DNA of 64,000 nucleotides, from positions 124,922 to 188,921 of the forward strand of contig NZ_OBMO01000002.1 of NCBI RefSeq assembly GCF_900217905.1, given 5' to 3'. A program made the translations under genes and the position numbers. Source of the DNA: Alloalcanivorax xenomutans (GTDB lineage Bacteria > Pseudomonadota > Gammaproteobacteria > Pseudomonadales > Alcanivoracaceae). Each line of letters begins with the position of its first letter. The stretch's first letter is position 1. This document shows positions 52,592 through 62,382 of this stretch, piece by piece. A model generated the notes under the pieces. That model did not search any database. It saw only the letters and a list, made by a program, of their open reading frames with translations, and was not told where the DNA came from.

Positions 52592-53746
52592 TCAAAGACC
52601 GTAGGTGCTGACGTCCACCTTGGAGAACGTTTCCCGCCAATACAGATCGGCCAACGCCTCGGCGTTGTCCACGCCGTCCACCAGCTTGACCCATTTGGCC
52701 AGCAGCGGCCGGAACTCATCGACCATTTCCTGAGCGTTGTCGATGTTATGGCGTTCCACGTAATTCTTGACGATGGTATCGACGTCCTTACGCACGAAGG
52801 CACGGGTGGCCGCCACCAGTGCCTCGCTCGGCTGGTGCACGGTAATGCCGTTGTCACTCGCGTCCCGCACTTCCTTTGCCGCGCCGAGCTGGTAATCCCA
52901 ACTGCCCTTGGCGGAAATAACCGTGGACGCTTTCAGGACCTGGGAACGCTCCTCTTCACTGAGCGATTTCCAAACGGATTTATTGACGTTGTTCACACCC
53001 ACCGCCGCGTACATGCCGCCGGGCACGCCCACGGTCACATCCTTGACCACCTCACGCAGGTTGAAGATATCCAGCTCCACGGTGGAACTCATGGTGCAAT
53101 CGATCACTCCCTGGCTGAGCCCTTCGTAAGCGTCGCTGATGGACAGCGTCACGGGCGTGGCATTCATGGTCTCCGCCCAACGGGCCCACAAGGCGCCGGC
53201 GCTGCGCAGGCGCGCACCTTTCAGCTGTTCCTCGGTGGCGATCGGCTTGGTGCACAGCAAGGCATAGGGCGGCGTCGACATGCTGCCATTGAAGACCTGA
53301 TTCTGGTCCGCCATTTCCTTTTGACAGCCATCACAATGGTGGAAGACATACTCGGACATGGCGCCCACGTAAGCAGGCCCCACGTGGCTGTCGGGAACGC
53401 CCTGCAGCTCATCCACCATGGTCAGTTCGGTAATCAGATTGGTATAGGGAAATTCAGAAGGGAAATAGGAAATCAGCAGGAACCCCGAATCCGCCATACC
53501 ATCACGTACGCCCGCGGACGTTTCCTTAAAGCTGAGCAGAGACATGGGAAACACCCGTGCCTTGAGGTCACCGCCGGACAATTCCTCAAGCCGCTTGGCG
53601 TAGGCTTCACCAGCGTTGGCGCCAATCGATTTGGGCGGATAGCCCATGGCGTAGGTCAGGGTTCGGGCTTCGGCGACACCGAAGGTGATGGCTCCCGCGC
53701 ACAGGGTCAGCGCGGCGATGGCAGCGCGTCGTGGCTGTATCGTCAT
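52592..53746 (-). CDS. TRAP transporter substrate-binding protein (DctP family), paralogue 2
   Basis: A 384-residue periplasmic protein with a signal peptide (RRAAIAALTLCAGAITFGVAEA) that captures a ligand for a TRAP transporter. The DctP pattern is seen in AYAKRLEELSGGDLKARVFP, GVRDGMADSGFLL and LKGARLRSAGALWARWAE near residues 180-200, where the Arg normally binds a carboxylate. Four cysteines (HHCDGC, LLC, IDC) are shared with the adjacent paralogue, suggesting disulfides. Its C-terminus KVDVSTYGL nearly repeats the neighbour's KVDVSEYGL. Confidence 0.9.
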   Translation of the reverse strand: MTIQPRRAAIAALTLCAGAITFGVAEARTLTYAMGYPPKSIGANAGEAYAKRLEELSGGDLKARVFPMSLLSFKETSAGVRDGMADSGFLLISYFPSEFPYTNLITELTMVDELQGVPDSHVGPAYVGAMSEYVFHHCDGCQKEMADQNQVFNGSMSTPPYALLCTKPIATEEQLKGARLRSAGALWARWAETMNATPVTLSISDAYEGLSQGVIDCTMSSTVELDIFNLREVVKDVTVGVPGGMYAAVGVNNVNKSVWKSLSEEERSQVLKASTVISAKGSWDYQLGAAKEVRDASDNGITVHQPSEALVAATRAFVRKDVDTIVKNYVERHNIDNAQEMVDEFRPLLAKWVKLVDGVDNAEALADLYWRETFSKVDVSTYGL

Positions 53747-53851
53747 TATTATTCTCCTAGCATTTTCAAATCCGAAGCAGGCCAGCTCCGGTCATGGCGG
53801 CCAGGCCAACAGACCAGGCCGATGCGGCTTGGAGCCTGTTTAAGCAGGTTC

Positions 53852-55009
53852 TCACAAGCCGTATTCGCTCACGTCCACTTTGGAATAGGTCTCCCGCCAG
53901 TAGATCTCCGCCAGTTCTTCCGGGCTGCTGACCTCTTTTACCAGCTTGACCCATTTCGACAGGATCGGCTGGAACGCCTTGATGCTTTGCTCGGCGTTAT
54001 CAACTCCCGAACGGGACTGATAATTGCGGGCGATGGTCTTCATGTCCTCGACGATGAAGCGGTGCGATGCTTGTTGCAGGTCCCCGGCCGGTTCATGCAC
54101 TTTGATCTCTTGCTTTGGCGCGGCCTCGAGTTCCCTGGCGGCCCCCACCTGGTAGTCCCAACTGATGATCGCTCCGAAAGTGGCTGAAGCACGAAGCACC
54201 TGCTCGCGTTGCGCTTCACTCAAACCCTGCCAGACTTTCCGATTGAAGTTGTTGACACCGGTGCCGCCAAAGACGCCGCCAGGAACGCCGGCGGTGACAT
54301 CACTGACCACTTCGGAAAGGCGAAAGATATCCAGGTCCACGCTGGAGCTGATGGAGCAATCCAGAACGCCCTGATTGAGCGCTTCATAGGCATCGCTGAC
54401 GGAGATGGTCACCGGTGTTCCTCCCACCGCTTGTGCCCAACGCGCCCATTGAGGGCCGGCACTACGTAACCGCTTGCCTTTGATATCGGCGAGACTGGTC
54501 ACTTCCTTGTTGCATAACATCATGTAGGGCGCGCTGGCGGATGCGCCAGTGAACACCTGGTTTTGCGCGGCGAATTCCTCGACACATTCCGGGCAATGGT
54601 GGAACAGATACTCCGACATGGCACCGACATAGGCCAGACCGGCATGGCTCGGGGCCACATCGTCCAGCTCCAGCAACATGGTCAGTTCCGCGATCAGATT
54701 GGTGTTGGGAAATTCCGAGGGAAAATAGGAAAACAACACGAATCCAGAGTCCGCCATACCATCGCGGATACCGGGTGAGGCTTCACTGAAACTCAGCAAG
54801 GACATCGGAAAGACCTTGACGCTGAGATCACCGCCAGAAAGCTCTTTAAGTGCGTCGGCATAGGCCAGTGCCGAGTCGGAGCCGATGGAGTTGGGCGGAT
54901 AGCCGGTGGCATAGCTGATGGTACGGGCGAACGCCGATGTACCGCCAAGTACGCCGACCATGAAGACCGTGGCAATAACAATACGTTGCAGCAAAGCGCG
55001 TGGTGCCAT
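53852..55009 (-). CDS. TRAP transporter substrate-binding protein (DctP family), paralogue 1
   Basis: A 385-residue exported binding protein with signal peptide (LLQRIVIATVFMVGVLGGTSAFA). It is clearly homologous over its full length to the next gene: ATGYPPNSIG versus AMGYPPKSIG, VFPMSLLSF in both, KGKRLRSAGPQWARWAQ versus KGARLRSAGALWARWAE. The same four cysteines are present. ATG 55009 follows GGGAGAG. The pair is separated from DctQM by two ligase genes, and both may serve that one membrane unit. Confidence 0.9.
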   Translation of the reverse strand: MAPRALLQRIVIATVFMVGVLGGTSAFARTISYATGYPPNSIGSDSALAYADALKELSGGDLSVKVFPMSLLSFSEASPGIRDGMADSGFVLFSYFPSEFPNTNLIAELTMLLELDDVAPSHAGLAYVGAMSEYLFHHCPECVEEFAAQNQVFTGASASAPYMMLCNKEVTSLADIKGKRLRSAGPQWARWAQAVGGTPVTISVSDAYEALNQGVLDCSISSSVDLDIFRLSEVVSDVTAGVPGGVFGGTGVNNFNRKVWQGLSEAQREQVLRASATFGAIISWDYQVGAARELEAAPKQEIKVHEPAGDLQQASHRFIVEDMKTIARNYQSRSGVDNAEQSIKAFQPILSKWVKLVKEVSSPEELAEIYWRETYSKVDVSEYGL

Positions 55010-55095
55010 GATGTTGCTCTCCCTATGGCGGCGGGTCTGGAGCCGCCCTCCGCCGATTGTTTGTGTTGCGCTGCCCATGGCGGACGTCCTTGGGG

Positions 55096-56649
55096 TCAGC
55101 CGATACGACGCCCCTGACCACTCCAATGAGCCTCCTTGAGTTTGTATTTCAGAATCTTGCCGGCGCCGGACAGCGGCATCTCATCCACGAACTCGAAGCT
55201 GCGGGGGCACTTGTAGTTGGCGATCAATGTCTTGCAGTGAGCAACGATATCCGCTTCGGCGGCCTCCGCTCCCGCGGCCAGAACAATGACCGCGTGAACC
55301 CGTTCACCCCACTTTTCATCCGGCACCCCGATCACCGCGCATTGGGCAATGGCGGGCATGCGTAGCAAGGCGTCTTCCACTTCCACCGAATAAACGTTCT
55401 CACCGCCGGTCACCACCATGTCCTTGATCCGGTCCACCAGGAAAACGTAGCCGGCGTCATCCATGTAGCCGGCATCGCCGGTATGCATCCATCCTCGGCG
55501 TAATGCCTCCTCGGTCTGCTCCGGCTTATTCCAGTAGCCCCGCATCACCATCGGGCCACGGGCGACAATCTCGCCCACCTGGCCGCGTGGCACCTCGTTA
55601 TCCTCACTGTCGACCACGCGCACCTCCGCCATATGCGCCGGCAACCCGGCCGCCATTAACTTATCGGCGTAAGCGGCGTCGCTATGGCAATAATCCGGGA
55701 GAATGCAGACCACCGGTGAGAGTTCGGTCATACCGTAGAGCTGCAGGAAGGACGCCTCCGGCCAGGCGGTCATGGCCTTCTTCAACAGCGTGCTGTCGAT
55801 GGGTGACGCGCCATACATCATGCAGCGCAGCGAAGAGAGATCGAATTTCGGAAAGCGCGGGTGCGCTAGCACGGCGCGCATCATGGTCGGCACCAGGAAG
55901 GTTTCCACCACTCGTTCCCGCTGAATGGCGCTCATGACCGCCACCTCTTCGAACCGGGGCACGATCACGTGGGTGCCCAGCCGCAGTGTCAACTGCAGGA
56001 TCAGCCCCACTCCGGCCACATGGAAGAAGGGGGCCGAATGTAATCCCACCACACCATCACCACGGCAAGCGGGCATCACCGCGCCGATGGAGCAGGTGTA
56101 CAGATTGGCGTGACTGAGCATCACCCCTTTAGGCGCCCCGGTGGTGCCGCCGGTATAAAGAATGCACGCCAATTGGTCGCCGCTGCGTCCGGCATCGTCC
56201 ACCGGCTCCGCTCCAGCCATTAATTCAGCAAGATTCAACATGCCCTCGGGGCAGGCCTTCTCGCCGATGTACACGACGGTTTCAAGCGATTTTGACAGAG
56301 CCCGTACTTCCTCGATCAAGGGTACGAACTCATCATCGACGAACAGAACCCGGGTATCGCAATCATCCAGTGAATAGGCGATTTCAACCGGGCTCCAGCG
56401 AATATTGACGGTGTTGAAGACGCCGCCTGCCCAAAGCACGCCGAACACGAATGTCACGTAACGGTCCGAGTTCAGAGCCAGGATGCCGGCCCGTTCCCCT
56501 TCTTTCAGCCCCAGCCCTTTCAATACCGACGCCAGCGTCGCTACCTGGCGCACCAGATCCCGGTACGTTGAACGGCGATCGGCGAAGACCAGGGCCTCCC
56601 GCCCGGGGCACTCGCGCAAAGCCTTGTGTAACGGCTGTGTCAGATACAT
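55096..56649 (-). CDS. Acyl-CoA synthetase (AMP-forming)
   Basis: A 517-residue ligase of the ANL superfamily that activates a carboxylic acid through an acyl-AMP. The phosphate loop YTGGTTGAPKGVMLSH is near residue 167 (Gly where Ser is usual in YTSGTTG). The adenine motif is YGMTELSPV near 305, with GWMHTGDAGYMDDAGYVFLV near 390 and catalytic Lys in PLSGAGKILKYKL near 500. Fatty, aromatic or terpenoid acids are all possible. It lies 12 bp after the next ligase gene. Confidence 0.9.
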   Translation of the reverse strand: MYLTQPLHKALRECPGREALVFADRRSTYRDLVRQVATLASVLKGLGLKEGERAGILALNSDRYVTFVFGVLWAGGVFNTVNIRWSPVEIAYSLDDCDTRVLFVDDEFVPLIEEVRALSKSLETVVYIGEKACPEGMLNLAELMAGAEPVDDAGRSGDQLACILYTGGTTGAPKGVMLSHANLYTCSIGAVMPACRGDGVVGLHSAPFFHVAGVGLILQLTLRLGTHVIVPRFEEVAVMSAIQRERVVETFLVPTMMRAVLAHPRFPKFDLSSLRCMMYGASPIDSTLLKKAMTAWPEASFLQLYGMTELSPVVCILPDYCHSDAAYADKLMAAGLPAHMAEVRVVDSEDNEVPRGQVGEIVARGPMVMRGYWNKPEQTEEALRRGWMHTGDAGYMDDAGYVFLVDRIKDMVVTGGENVYSVEVEDALLRMPAIAQCAVIGVPDEKWGERVHAVIVLAAGAEAAEADIVAHCKTLIANYKCPRSFEFVDEMPLSGAGKILKYKLKEAHWSGQGRRIG

Positions 56650-56661
56650 GGCCCCTCCACT

Positions 56662-58233
56662 TCAGCTCGCGTACTGCTCACGAAGCGTGCGTTTGAGTAG
56701 TTTCCCCGCGGTGTTTTTCGGCAAAGCCTCGACGAAATGAACCGCCTTGGGCACCTTGAACGGCGCCAGATGCTGACGAGCATGATCAATCAGAGCGGCG
56801 GCATCGGCGCTTTTGCCTTCCTTCACCACCACCACGGCGACAATCGATTCGATCCATTTTTCGTGGGGCACGCCAATAACAGCCACTTCCGCCACTGATT
56901 CGTGACCGTACAAGGCTTCCTCAACATCGCGGCTGGCCACCAGCACGCCGCCGGTATTCACCACGTCCTTGATACGATCGACGATATACAGATAGCCCTG
57001 CTCGTCCTGGTAAGCCAGATCGCCGGAATGGAACCAGCCGCCCTTGAAGGCTTCCGCGGTCTCCTCGGGCTTGTCCCAATAGGCCACCATCAAATGGGGA
57101 GAACGATGCACGATCTCGCCTTGTTCTCCCGGTTTGCAGTCCTCCAGGGTGCCGGGCTTGACCACCCGGGTCTCCACCGAGGTCAGGGGACGGCCGCAGG
57201 AGCTGGGCCGGTCGGCATGCTCATGGGGGCCCAGAACCGTCGCCATTGGCGCGATTTCGCTTTGACCATAGCAGTTGAACAAGCGCCCTTGGGGCAGCCG
57301 CTCAGCCAATTCATGGACGATCGGCTCCGGCATAATGGACGCGCCGTAGTACAGGTTTTCCAAGGTGCTCAGATCCCGGCGATCGAAATCCGCGTGACGC
57401 AACAGACCGATCCACACCGTTGGCGGAGAGAAGAACGAGGTAATCTTCTGCTCTTCGATTAGTGCCAGAACCTGCTCCGCCACCGGCGCATCAATGAGAT
57501 AGTTGAACGCTCCGCACAGCAGGCCCGGCATCAAGAACACATGCATCTGCGCCGAGTGATACAGAGGCAGTGCCGCCAGGCTGCGGTCCTTGCCACTGAT
57601 ATCCAGATGTAACAGGCAGGATTGGTATTCCGCCATGAGAGACCGATGGGTATGCATGGCTCCCTTGGGATCGGAGGTGGTACCGGAGGTGTAAAGGATC
57701 TGCGCCACATCGTCATCGTCGAGCAATACGTCCGGCGCCTCCGCGCTGCCGCCGCCCTGGGCCAGGGCCAGAATATCGGTCTCTCCACCCGCTTCACCAA
57801 GGCGCAGGGAGCCGTGCAATTCAACGCCGAGTTCTCCGCGCACCGCCTCCACATTGGCCGCCAGGCTTTGGTCGCAAAACAGGGCACGGGCACCGGACTG
57901 GTTACAGATGTAGGCCAGCTCACGCTGAACCAACCCGTAGTTCACCGGCACATGGATCAAACCGGCACGGGCACAAGCCAGCCAGAGCAGGACATAGGCG
58001 TCGGAGTTCTTGCCGTAGGCGGCGACACGGTCCCCTTTTTGCAATCCCAATGCCAGCAAGCCGTTAGCGACCCGATTGGCGGCCAGATCCAGCTCCTGGT
58101 AGGACCAGAGACGATCCTCGAATTGCAGGGCCGGCGCGGTGGGTTGGCGGCCGGCGGAGCGGCGCAGAGCATCGCCAATGGTATTGCGAATGGCCACCTG
58201 AACAGAGTTGGAAAGATCATATTGTTTTGTCAT
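56662..58233 (-). CDS. Acyl-CoA synthetase (AMP-forming), FadD13-like
   Basis: A 523-residue ANL-family ligase. YTSGTTSDPKGAMHTH near residue 183 is the phosphate loop, YGQSEIAPM near 318 the adenine motif, GWFHSGDLAYQDEQGYLYIV near 400 the hinge region and LPKNTAGKLLKRTLRE near the end holds the catalytic Lys. Overall length and FSPPTVWIGLLRH resemble FadD13-type long-chain ligases. It is one of three ligases in this region, implying several related acids or successive CoA activation steps. Confidence 0.9.
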   Translation of the reverse strand: MTKQYDLSNSVQVAIRNTIGDALRRSAGRQPTAPALQFEDRLWSYQELDLAANRVANGLLALGLQKGDRVAAYGKNSDAYVLLWLACARAGLIHVPVNYGLVQRELAYICNQSGARALFCDQSLAANVEAVRGELGVELHGSLRLGEAGGETDILALAQGGGSAEAPDVLLDDDDVAQILYTSGTTSDPKGAMHTHRSLMAEYQSCLLHLDISGKDRSLAALPLYHSAQMHVFLMPGLLCGAFNYLIDAPVAEQVLALIEEQKITSFFSPPTVWIGLLRHADFDRRDLSTLENLYYGASIMPEPIVHELAERLPQGRLFNCYGQSEIAPMATVLGPHEHADRPSSCGRPLTSVETRVVKPGTLEDCKPGEQGEIVHRSPHLMVAYWDKPEETAEAFKGGWFHSGDLAYQDEQGYLYIVDRIKDVVNTGGVLVASRDVEEALYGHESVAEVAVIGVPHEKWIESIVAVVVVKEGKSADAAALIDHARQHLAPFKVPKAVHFVEALPKNTAGKLLKRTLREQYAS

Positions 58234-58305
58234 CGGGTTCTTCCCTGTTGTTATCCGTTTTCAATGAACGGCGGCGCGCCGGGGCAGGCGCGCCTGCGCG
58301 CAGGC

Positions 58306-59613
58306 CTACCCCATCATACGAGGCAGAAACAAAATAAAGTCCGGCACGGTCATCAGGAAGATCAGCACGAACAGGTCCATGACCAGGAACCAGAAAATGC
58401 CTTTGAAGATAGAGGTGGTGGAGGCCAGATTACCCACCACTCCTTTTATCACGAACACGTTCATGCCAATCGGTGGGGTGATCATGCCAATCTCCAGCAG
58501 CTTGGTGAGCACCACGCCAAACCACAGCAGACTCAGATCGGCGGCGCCGATGATCGGCAGCACGATGGGCAAGGTCAGCAGCATGGCGCCGATCGGTTCA
58601 AGGAACATACCCAGCAGCAGATAAATCACCACGATCATTAACAGCACCATGAAGGTGCTGGCACCGCCGCCAATAACCAAGGACGACAGATAGTCGCCGG
58701 CGCCCGACAAGGCAAGGAAACGCGTCAGCAGGCTGGCGCCGACAGCGATCACCATCAGGGCACCGGTGGTCAGCAGGGTTTCCAGAATAGCGTTGCGGAA
58801 TCGCTCCCAGGTCAGAGCCTTGCGCATCCAGGCAACGATGCAGGCCAGGAACGCACCGACGGCGCCCGCCTCGGTGGGTGTGAAGATACCACCGAACAGA
58901 CCGCCGAAAATACCGATCATGATCAGGAGAACCGGCCAGGTTTCCTTGAGCGCCGCGACCTTTTCCCGTCTGGAAACCTCTTCCTTGACGTCCGGGGCCA
59001 GAGACGGATTCAGCTTCACTCTTATCATCACCACCAGGATGTACCCCACCGTGGTCAGGATGCCGGCACTGATACCGCCCAGAAACAAGCCGGTAATCGG
59101 GACTTGGGCAATGATGCCGTACAGGATCATGATGATGGATGGCGGGATCAGCGCACCGATGGTACCGGCCACCGCCACCGTGCCGGTGGCCAGCTCCGGA
59201 TGATATTTATGGCGAATCATCTCCGGCACCGCGATGCGTCCCATGGCCGCGGAGCACGCCACGGAAGAACCGGATACCGCCGCAAAGCCGGCGGAGCCAA
59301 AGATTGACGCCACCGCCAGACCGCCGGGAATGGACGCCAGCCATAGCCGCGCCGCACGAAACAGCCCTTGGGTTAACTGAGCATGAAAGCAGATGAACCC
59401 CAGCAGCAGGAACATGGGAACGGAGCTGAGCACCCAGTTGGCGGCGAATTGATAGGGAATCAGGCCCAGAGAGCCCCACGCCACGCCCCAGCCCATCAGA
59501 TACCACAAACCGCCAAAGGATACGCCGATCAACGCCATGCCTATTGGCACGCGCAACCCGATCAAGACCAATAGCAGAGCCAGACCGGTCAAACCAATTT
59601 GTACGTCACTCAT
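58306..59613 (-). CDS. TRAP transporter large permease (DctM)
   Basis: A 435-residue inner-membrane protein with about twelve hydrophobic segments, the sodium-coupled transport channel of a TRAP system. The motifs SVACSAAMGRIAVPEMIRHK near residue 120 and TPPIGMNVFVIKGVV near 385 are typical of DctM. ATG 59613 follows AGGAGA. It is 10 bp from dctQ. The binding proteins are further downstream. Confidence 0.93.
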   Translation of the reverse strand: MSDVQIGLTGLALLLVLIGLRVPIGMALIGVSFGGLWYLMGWGVAWGSLGLIPYQFAANWVLSSVPMFLLLGFICFHAQLTQGLFRAARLWLASIPGGLAVASIFGSAGFAAVSGSSVACSAAMGRIAVPEMIRHKYHPELATGTVAVAGTIGALIPPSIIMILYGIIAQVPITGLFLGGISAGILTTVGYILVVMIRVKLNPSLAPDVKEEVSRREKVAALKETWPVLLIMIGIFGGLFGGIFTPTEAGAVGAFLACIVAWMRKALTWERFRNAILETLLTTGALMVIAVGASLLTRFLALSGAGDYLSSLVIGGGASTFMVLLMIVVIYLLLGMFLEPIGAMLLTLPIVLPIIGAADLSLLWFGVVLTKLLEIGMITPPIGMNVFVIKGVVGNLASTTSIFKGIFWFLVMDLFVLIFLMTVPDFILFLPRMMG

Positions 59614-59623
59614 CGCCGGTCTC

Positions 59624-60187
59624 CTAGTTCGCGTCCGAATGATGGCTCGAGGCAATCGGCATCTCATCCGGCTGCGCGCGTTCGTCATCCAAACCGGATT
59701 TCAAACCGAATAAATAAACAATGAACTTATAAAAAAGAACCAGGGTCATCAGGCCGATGCCCACCGGCAGGACAAAGTAGGTTTGCCAGACGGCGATACT
59801 GGCGTCCCCTTGCACCACGGAGGCGTTAATCGCGTGTTTGGACAAGGCTTCGCCCCAGGTCCGCACCGTCAGGAAAGAGAACACCACGCCGGAAAACGCC
59901 AGCGCCCACCCTTCCAGATGTTTCTGAACGATCTGGGGCAACCGTTCAGTCACTACTTCCACGGTAATGTGAGCGTTCTTCTGCTCGGCATAGGCCAGGG
60001 GCACGAAGGCGGCGACGATCATGTAGTAGTGCGAGACGATGGTGATGGTTCCCGGTATCGGGGTACCAAAAACATAGCGGCCAATAACATCGAAGGTGAC
60101 ATGAAGCATCATCAACGCGATGGCAAGGCCACCGATGACGGTCATGAGATTGGTGATTTTGGATAGCCAACGACCCAATGCATACAT
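59624..60187 (-). CDS. TRAP transporter small permease (DctQ)
   Basis: A 187-residue inner-membrane protein with four hydrophobic helices (from VIGGLAIALMMLHVTFDVIG) and the conserved FVPLAYAEQKNAHITVEVV near residue 65. It pairs with DctM. AAGGAGCT precedes the start. It is the first gene of this TRAP set, so the 445 bp upstream probably contain its promoter. Confidence 0.92.
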   Translation of the reverse strand: MYALGRWLSKITNLMTVIGGLAIALMMLHVTFDVIGRYVFGTPIPGTITIVSHYYMIVAAFVPLAYAEQKNAHITVEVVTERLPQIVQKHLEGWALAFSGVVFSFLTVRTWGEALSKHAINASVVQGDASIAVWQTYFVLPVGIGLMTLVLFYKFIVYLFGLKSGLDDERAQPDEMPIASSHHSDAN

Positions 60188-60632
60188 AAGTAAAGCTCCT
60201 TAGCGGAAAAGCAGGTCGATTTTTGCTGTTGTTGTTATCCAGGCCATATTGCGACTCCCGTGCGTTACCGCGCCGTTATCAACGGACACGGCGTTTTTGT
60301 TTTAAGTCTTTTCCATGACGAACCAGAGGGCTCTGAAACAGTGATCTATTTAAGTAAAGCCAATTGATTCATTGCCATTTCGGGTTTGGAGGGAATAAAT
60401 GGCAACGCTTCATCCATCGGCGCTTCGAGTGTAAGAGGCGGTTTGTGCGGGTATCATCGTCGGTTCCGACGAAGTCTCCCTTCCCGGAACAAAGAGCCGG
60501 AGGAAGAGCGGGAGCAAGCGCCAGGGGAAAACAAAGGGAAGAGATTAAAAAGGAACTCCGCGCCCGGTCTCCTGAGAGACGCCGATGGGACGGTTGGCCT
60601 GCAATACAGACGCGGAATTCAAGGTAAATAAA
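60188..60632. other. 445-bp intergenic region upstream of dctQ
   Basis: No protein gene is convincing. The part near dctQ is AT-rich and likely holds its promoter. A CGCCG/CGGCG hairpin with a T run occurs at about 60271-60301. The part towards the AlkK-like ligase is rich in purines and carries plus-strand open frames with low-complexity Arg/Glu/Lys that I do not accept as genes. Confidence 0.5.
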
Positions 60633-62285
60633 TCAGGACCTCTCCGCTTCGCGTCGAGGGCGATAACCGGCGAATTGCTCACGCAGTTTGGTCTTCAGCA
60701 GCTTCCCAGTGGCGGTATGCGGCAGTTCGTCCACGAACACGATGTCGTCCGGCAGCCACCACTTCACCACCCGCTCGGCCAGGTGCGCCATGATCTCGTC
60801 TTCATCAACCCGCGCGCCCTCGCGCTTCACCACCACCATTAGCGGGCGCTCTTGCCATTTTTCATGGGGAATGGCGATCACCGCGGCCTCCGCCACGCCG
60901 GGATGGGAAAAGGCGGCGTTTTCCAGATCCATGGAGGAAATCCACTCCCCCCCGGACTTGATCACGTCCTTGGCCCGGTCCACCAGTTGCAAATAGCCAT
61001 CCGGGTCCATGGTGGCGATGTCACCGGTAGGGAAATAGCCCTCGTCATCGAGCACGCCACCGCCTTCGGCCCGGAAGTAGCCGCTGGCGATCCAGGGGCC
61101 TCGTATATAGAGATGGCCGGAATGCACGCCATCCCAGGGTTGCGGCTCGCCTTCATCGTTGACGATCTTGATATGCACGCCCCAGATGCCGCGCCCCTGC
61201 TTCACCTTCAGTTCATCCAGGCCATCGCGGTCCAGGTCATCGTGTTTCGGCAGAGGCCGGTTGACCACACCCAGCGGACTGGTCTCGGTCATACCCCAGC
61301 CCTGAATCACCTGGGCGCCCAGCTGGGTCTCAAGCCGCCGTACCATGGCCCGGGGCGGAGCACTGCCGCCGATACCGATGGTGTCGATACACAGTTCCTT
61401 ATCCAGATCCAGTTCCGGATGGGCATCCAGATACTGGAAAAACATAAGCCACACCGTGGGTACCGCCTGGGAGAACGTCACTCGCTCGTCACGCATCAGC
61501 GGATAGAGATGCTCACCGTCCAGATGTTCACCGGGGAGAACCATTTTCGCACCAACCATGGCCGCCACATAGGGCATGCCCCAGGCGTTGGCGTGAAACA
61601 TCGGCACCACCAGCAGCAGGGTCGAACGGGCGCTGACATTGAAGGCGTCCGGCGCCATCGCCATCAGCGAGTGCAATACGGTGGAACGATGGGAGTACAG
61701 CACCCCTTTCGGGTTACCGGTGGTGCCGGAGGTGTAGCACAGACTCGACGCGGTGCGTTCATCGAATTCCGGCCAGACATATTCGGCACTGGCGGCTTCC
61801 ACCAGGTCTTCGTAACAAAGCAGACCGGGAATATCGACCTCGGGCATGTGGGCGCGATCGGTGAGCGCCACGAAATGCTCGATACTGTTCAGTTGTGGAA
61901 CCAGTTTCTCCACCAGCGGCGCGAAGCTGATATCAAAAAACAGCACCTTGTCCTCGGCATGGTTGAGAATGTACTCCACTTGCTCAGGGAACAGACGGGG
62001 GTTCACCGTATGCAGCACCGCACCGGACCCGGAAACCCCGAAATAAAGTTCCATGTGCCGCCAGGTGTTCCATGCCAGGGTACCGATCCGATCACCGAAT
62101 TCGACACCCAGCTCATTCAGGACGTTGGCGACCTGTTTGGCGCGATGGGCGATTTCCCGGTAATTGGTACGATGAATAGGCCCCTCAATGCTGCGCGAGA
62201 CAATTTCCTGTTCAGGATGGAAAGTGGCCGCGTGCTCGATAAGCGAGGAAATCAACAGCGGCTTGTCTTGCATCAGACCCTGCAT
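60633..62285 (-). CDS. Medium-chain fatty acid CoA ligase, AlkK-like
   Basis: A 550-residue ANL-family ligase closely patterned on AlkK of Pseudomonas: [34 protein letters not shown] (from about residue 178), [34 protein letters not shown] near 328 and CDRAKDIIKSGGEW-like [16 protein letters not shown] near 440. Catalytic Lys lies in [14 protein letters not shown]. AlkK activates medium-chain acids made from alkanes, consistent with a hydrocarbon- or lipid-using host. It is separated from dctQ by 445 bp and follows the thiolase by 97 bp. Confidence 0.92.
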   Translation of the reverse strand: MQGLMQDKPLLISSLIEHAATFHPEQEIVSRSIEGPIHRTNYREIAHRAKQVANVLNELGVEFGDRIGTLAWNTWRHMELYFGVSGSGAVLHTVNPRLFPEQVEYILNHAEDKVLFFDISFAPLVEKLVPQLNSIEHFVALTDRAHMPEVDIPGLLCYEDLVEAASAEYVWPEFDERTASSLCYTSGTTGNPKGVLYSHRSTVLHSLMAMAPDAFNVSARSTLLLVVPMFHANAWGMPYVAAMVGAKMVLPGEHLDGEHLYPLMRDERVTFSQAVPTVWLMFFQYLDAHPELDLDKELCIDTIGIGGSAPPRAMVRRLETQLGAQVIQGWGMTETSPLGVVNRPLPKHDDLDRDGLDELKVKQGRGIWGVHIKIVNDEGEPQPWDGVHSGHLYIRGPWIASGYFRAEGGGVLDDEGYFPTGDIATMDPDGYLQLVDRAKDVIKSGGEWISSMDLENAAFSHPGVAEAAVIAIPHEKWQERPLMVVVKREGARVDEDEIMAHLAERVVKWWLPDDIVFVDELPHTATGKLLKTKLREQFAGYRPRREAERS

Positions 62286-62382
62286 GGATACCTCCTTTTG
62301 TTATTCGTTATGCCGTTCGTCCACCGAACGGACCCCGCAAGCCGGTATGCCCCGGCCCGCGAGGTGATCGGGGCGCCCGGGA

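Noticed and set aside
60364-60631. Two overlapping plus-strand open frames in the gap before dctQ
   Set aside because: Low-complexity Arg/Glu/Lys composition, no clear ribosome site, and overlapping frames that cannot both be genes.
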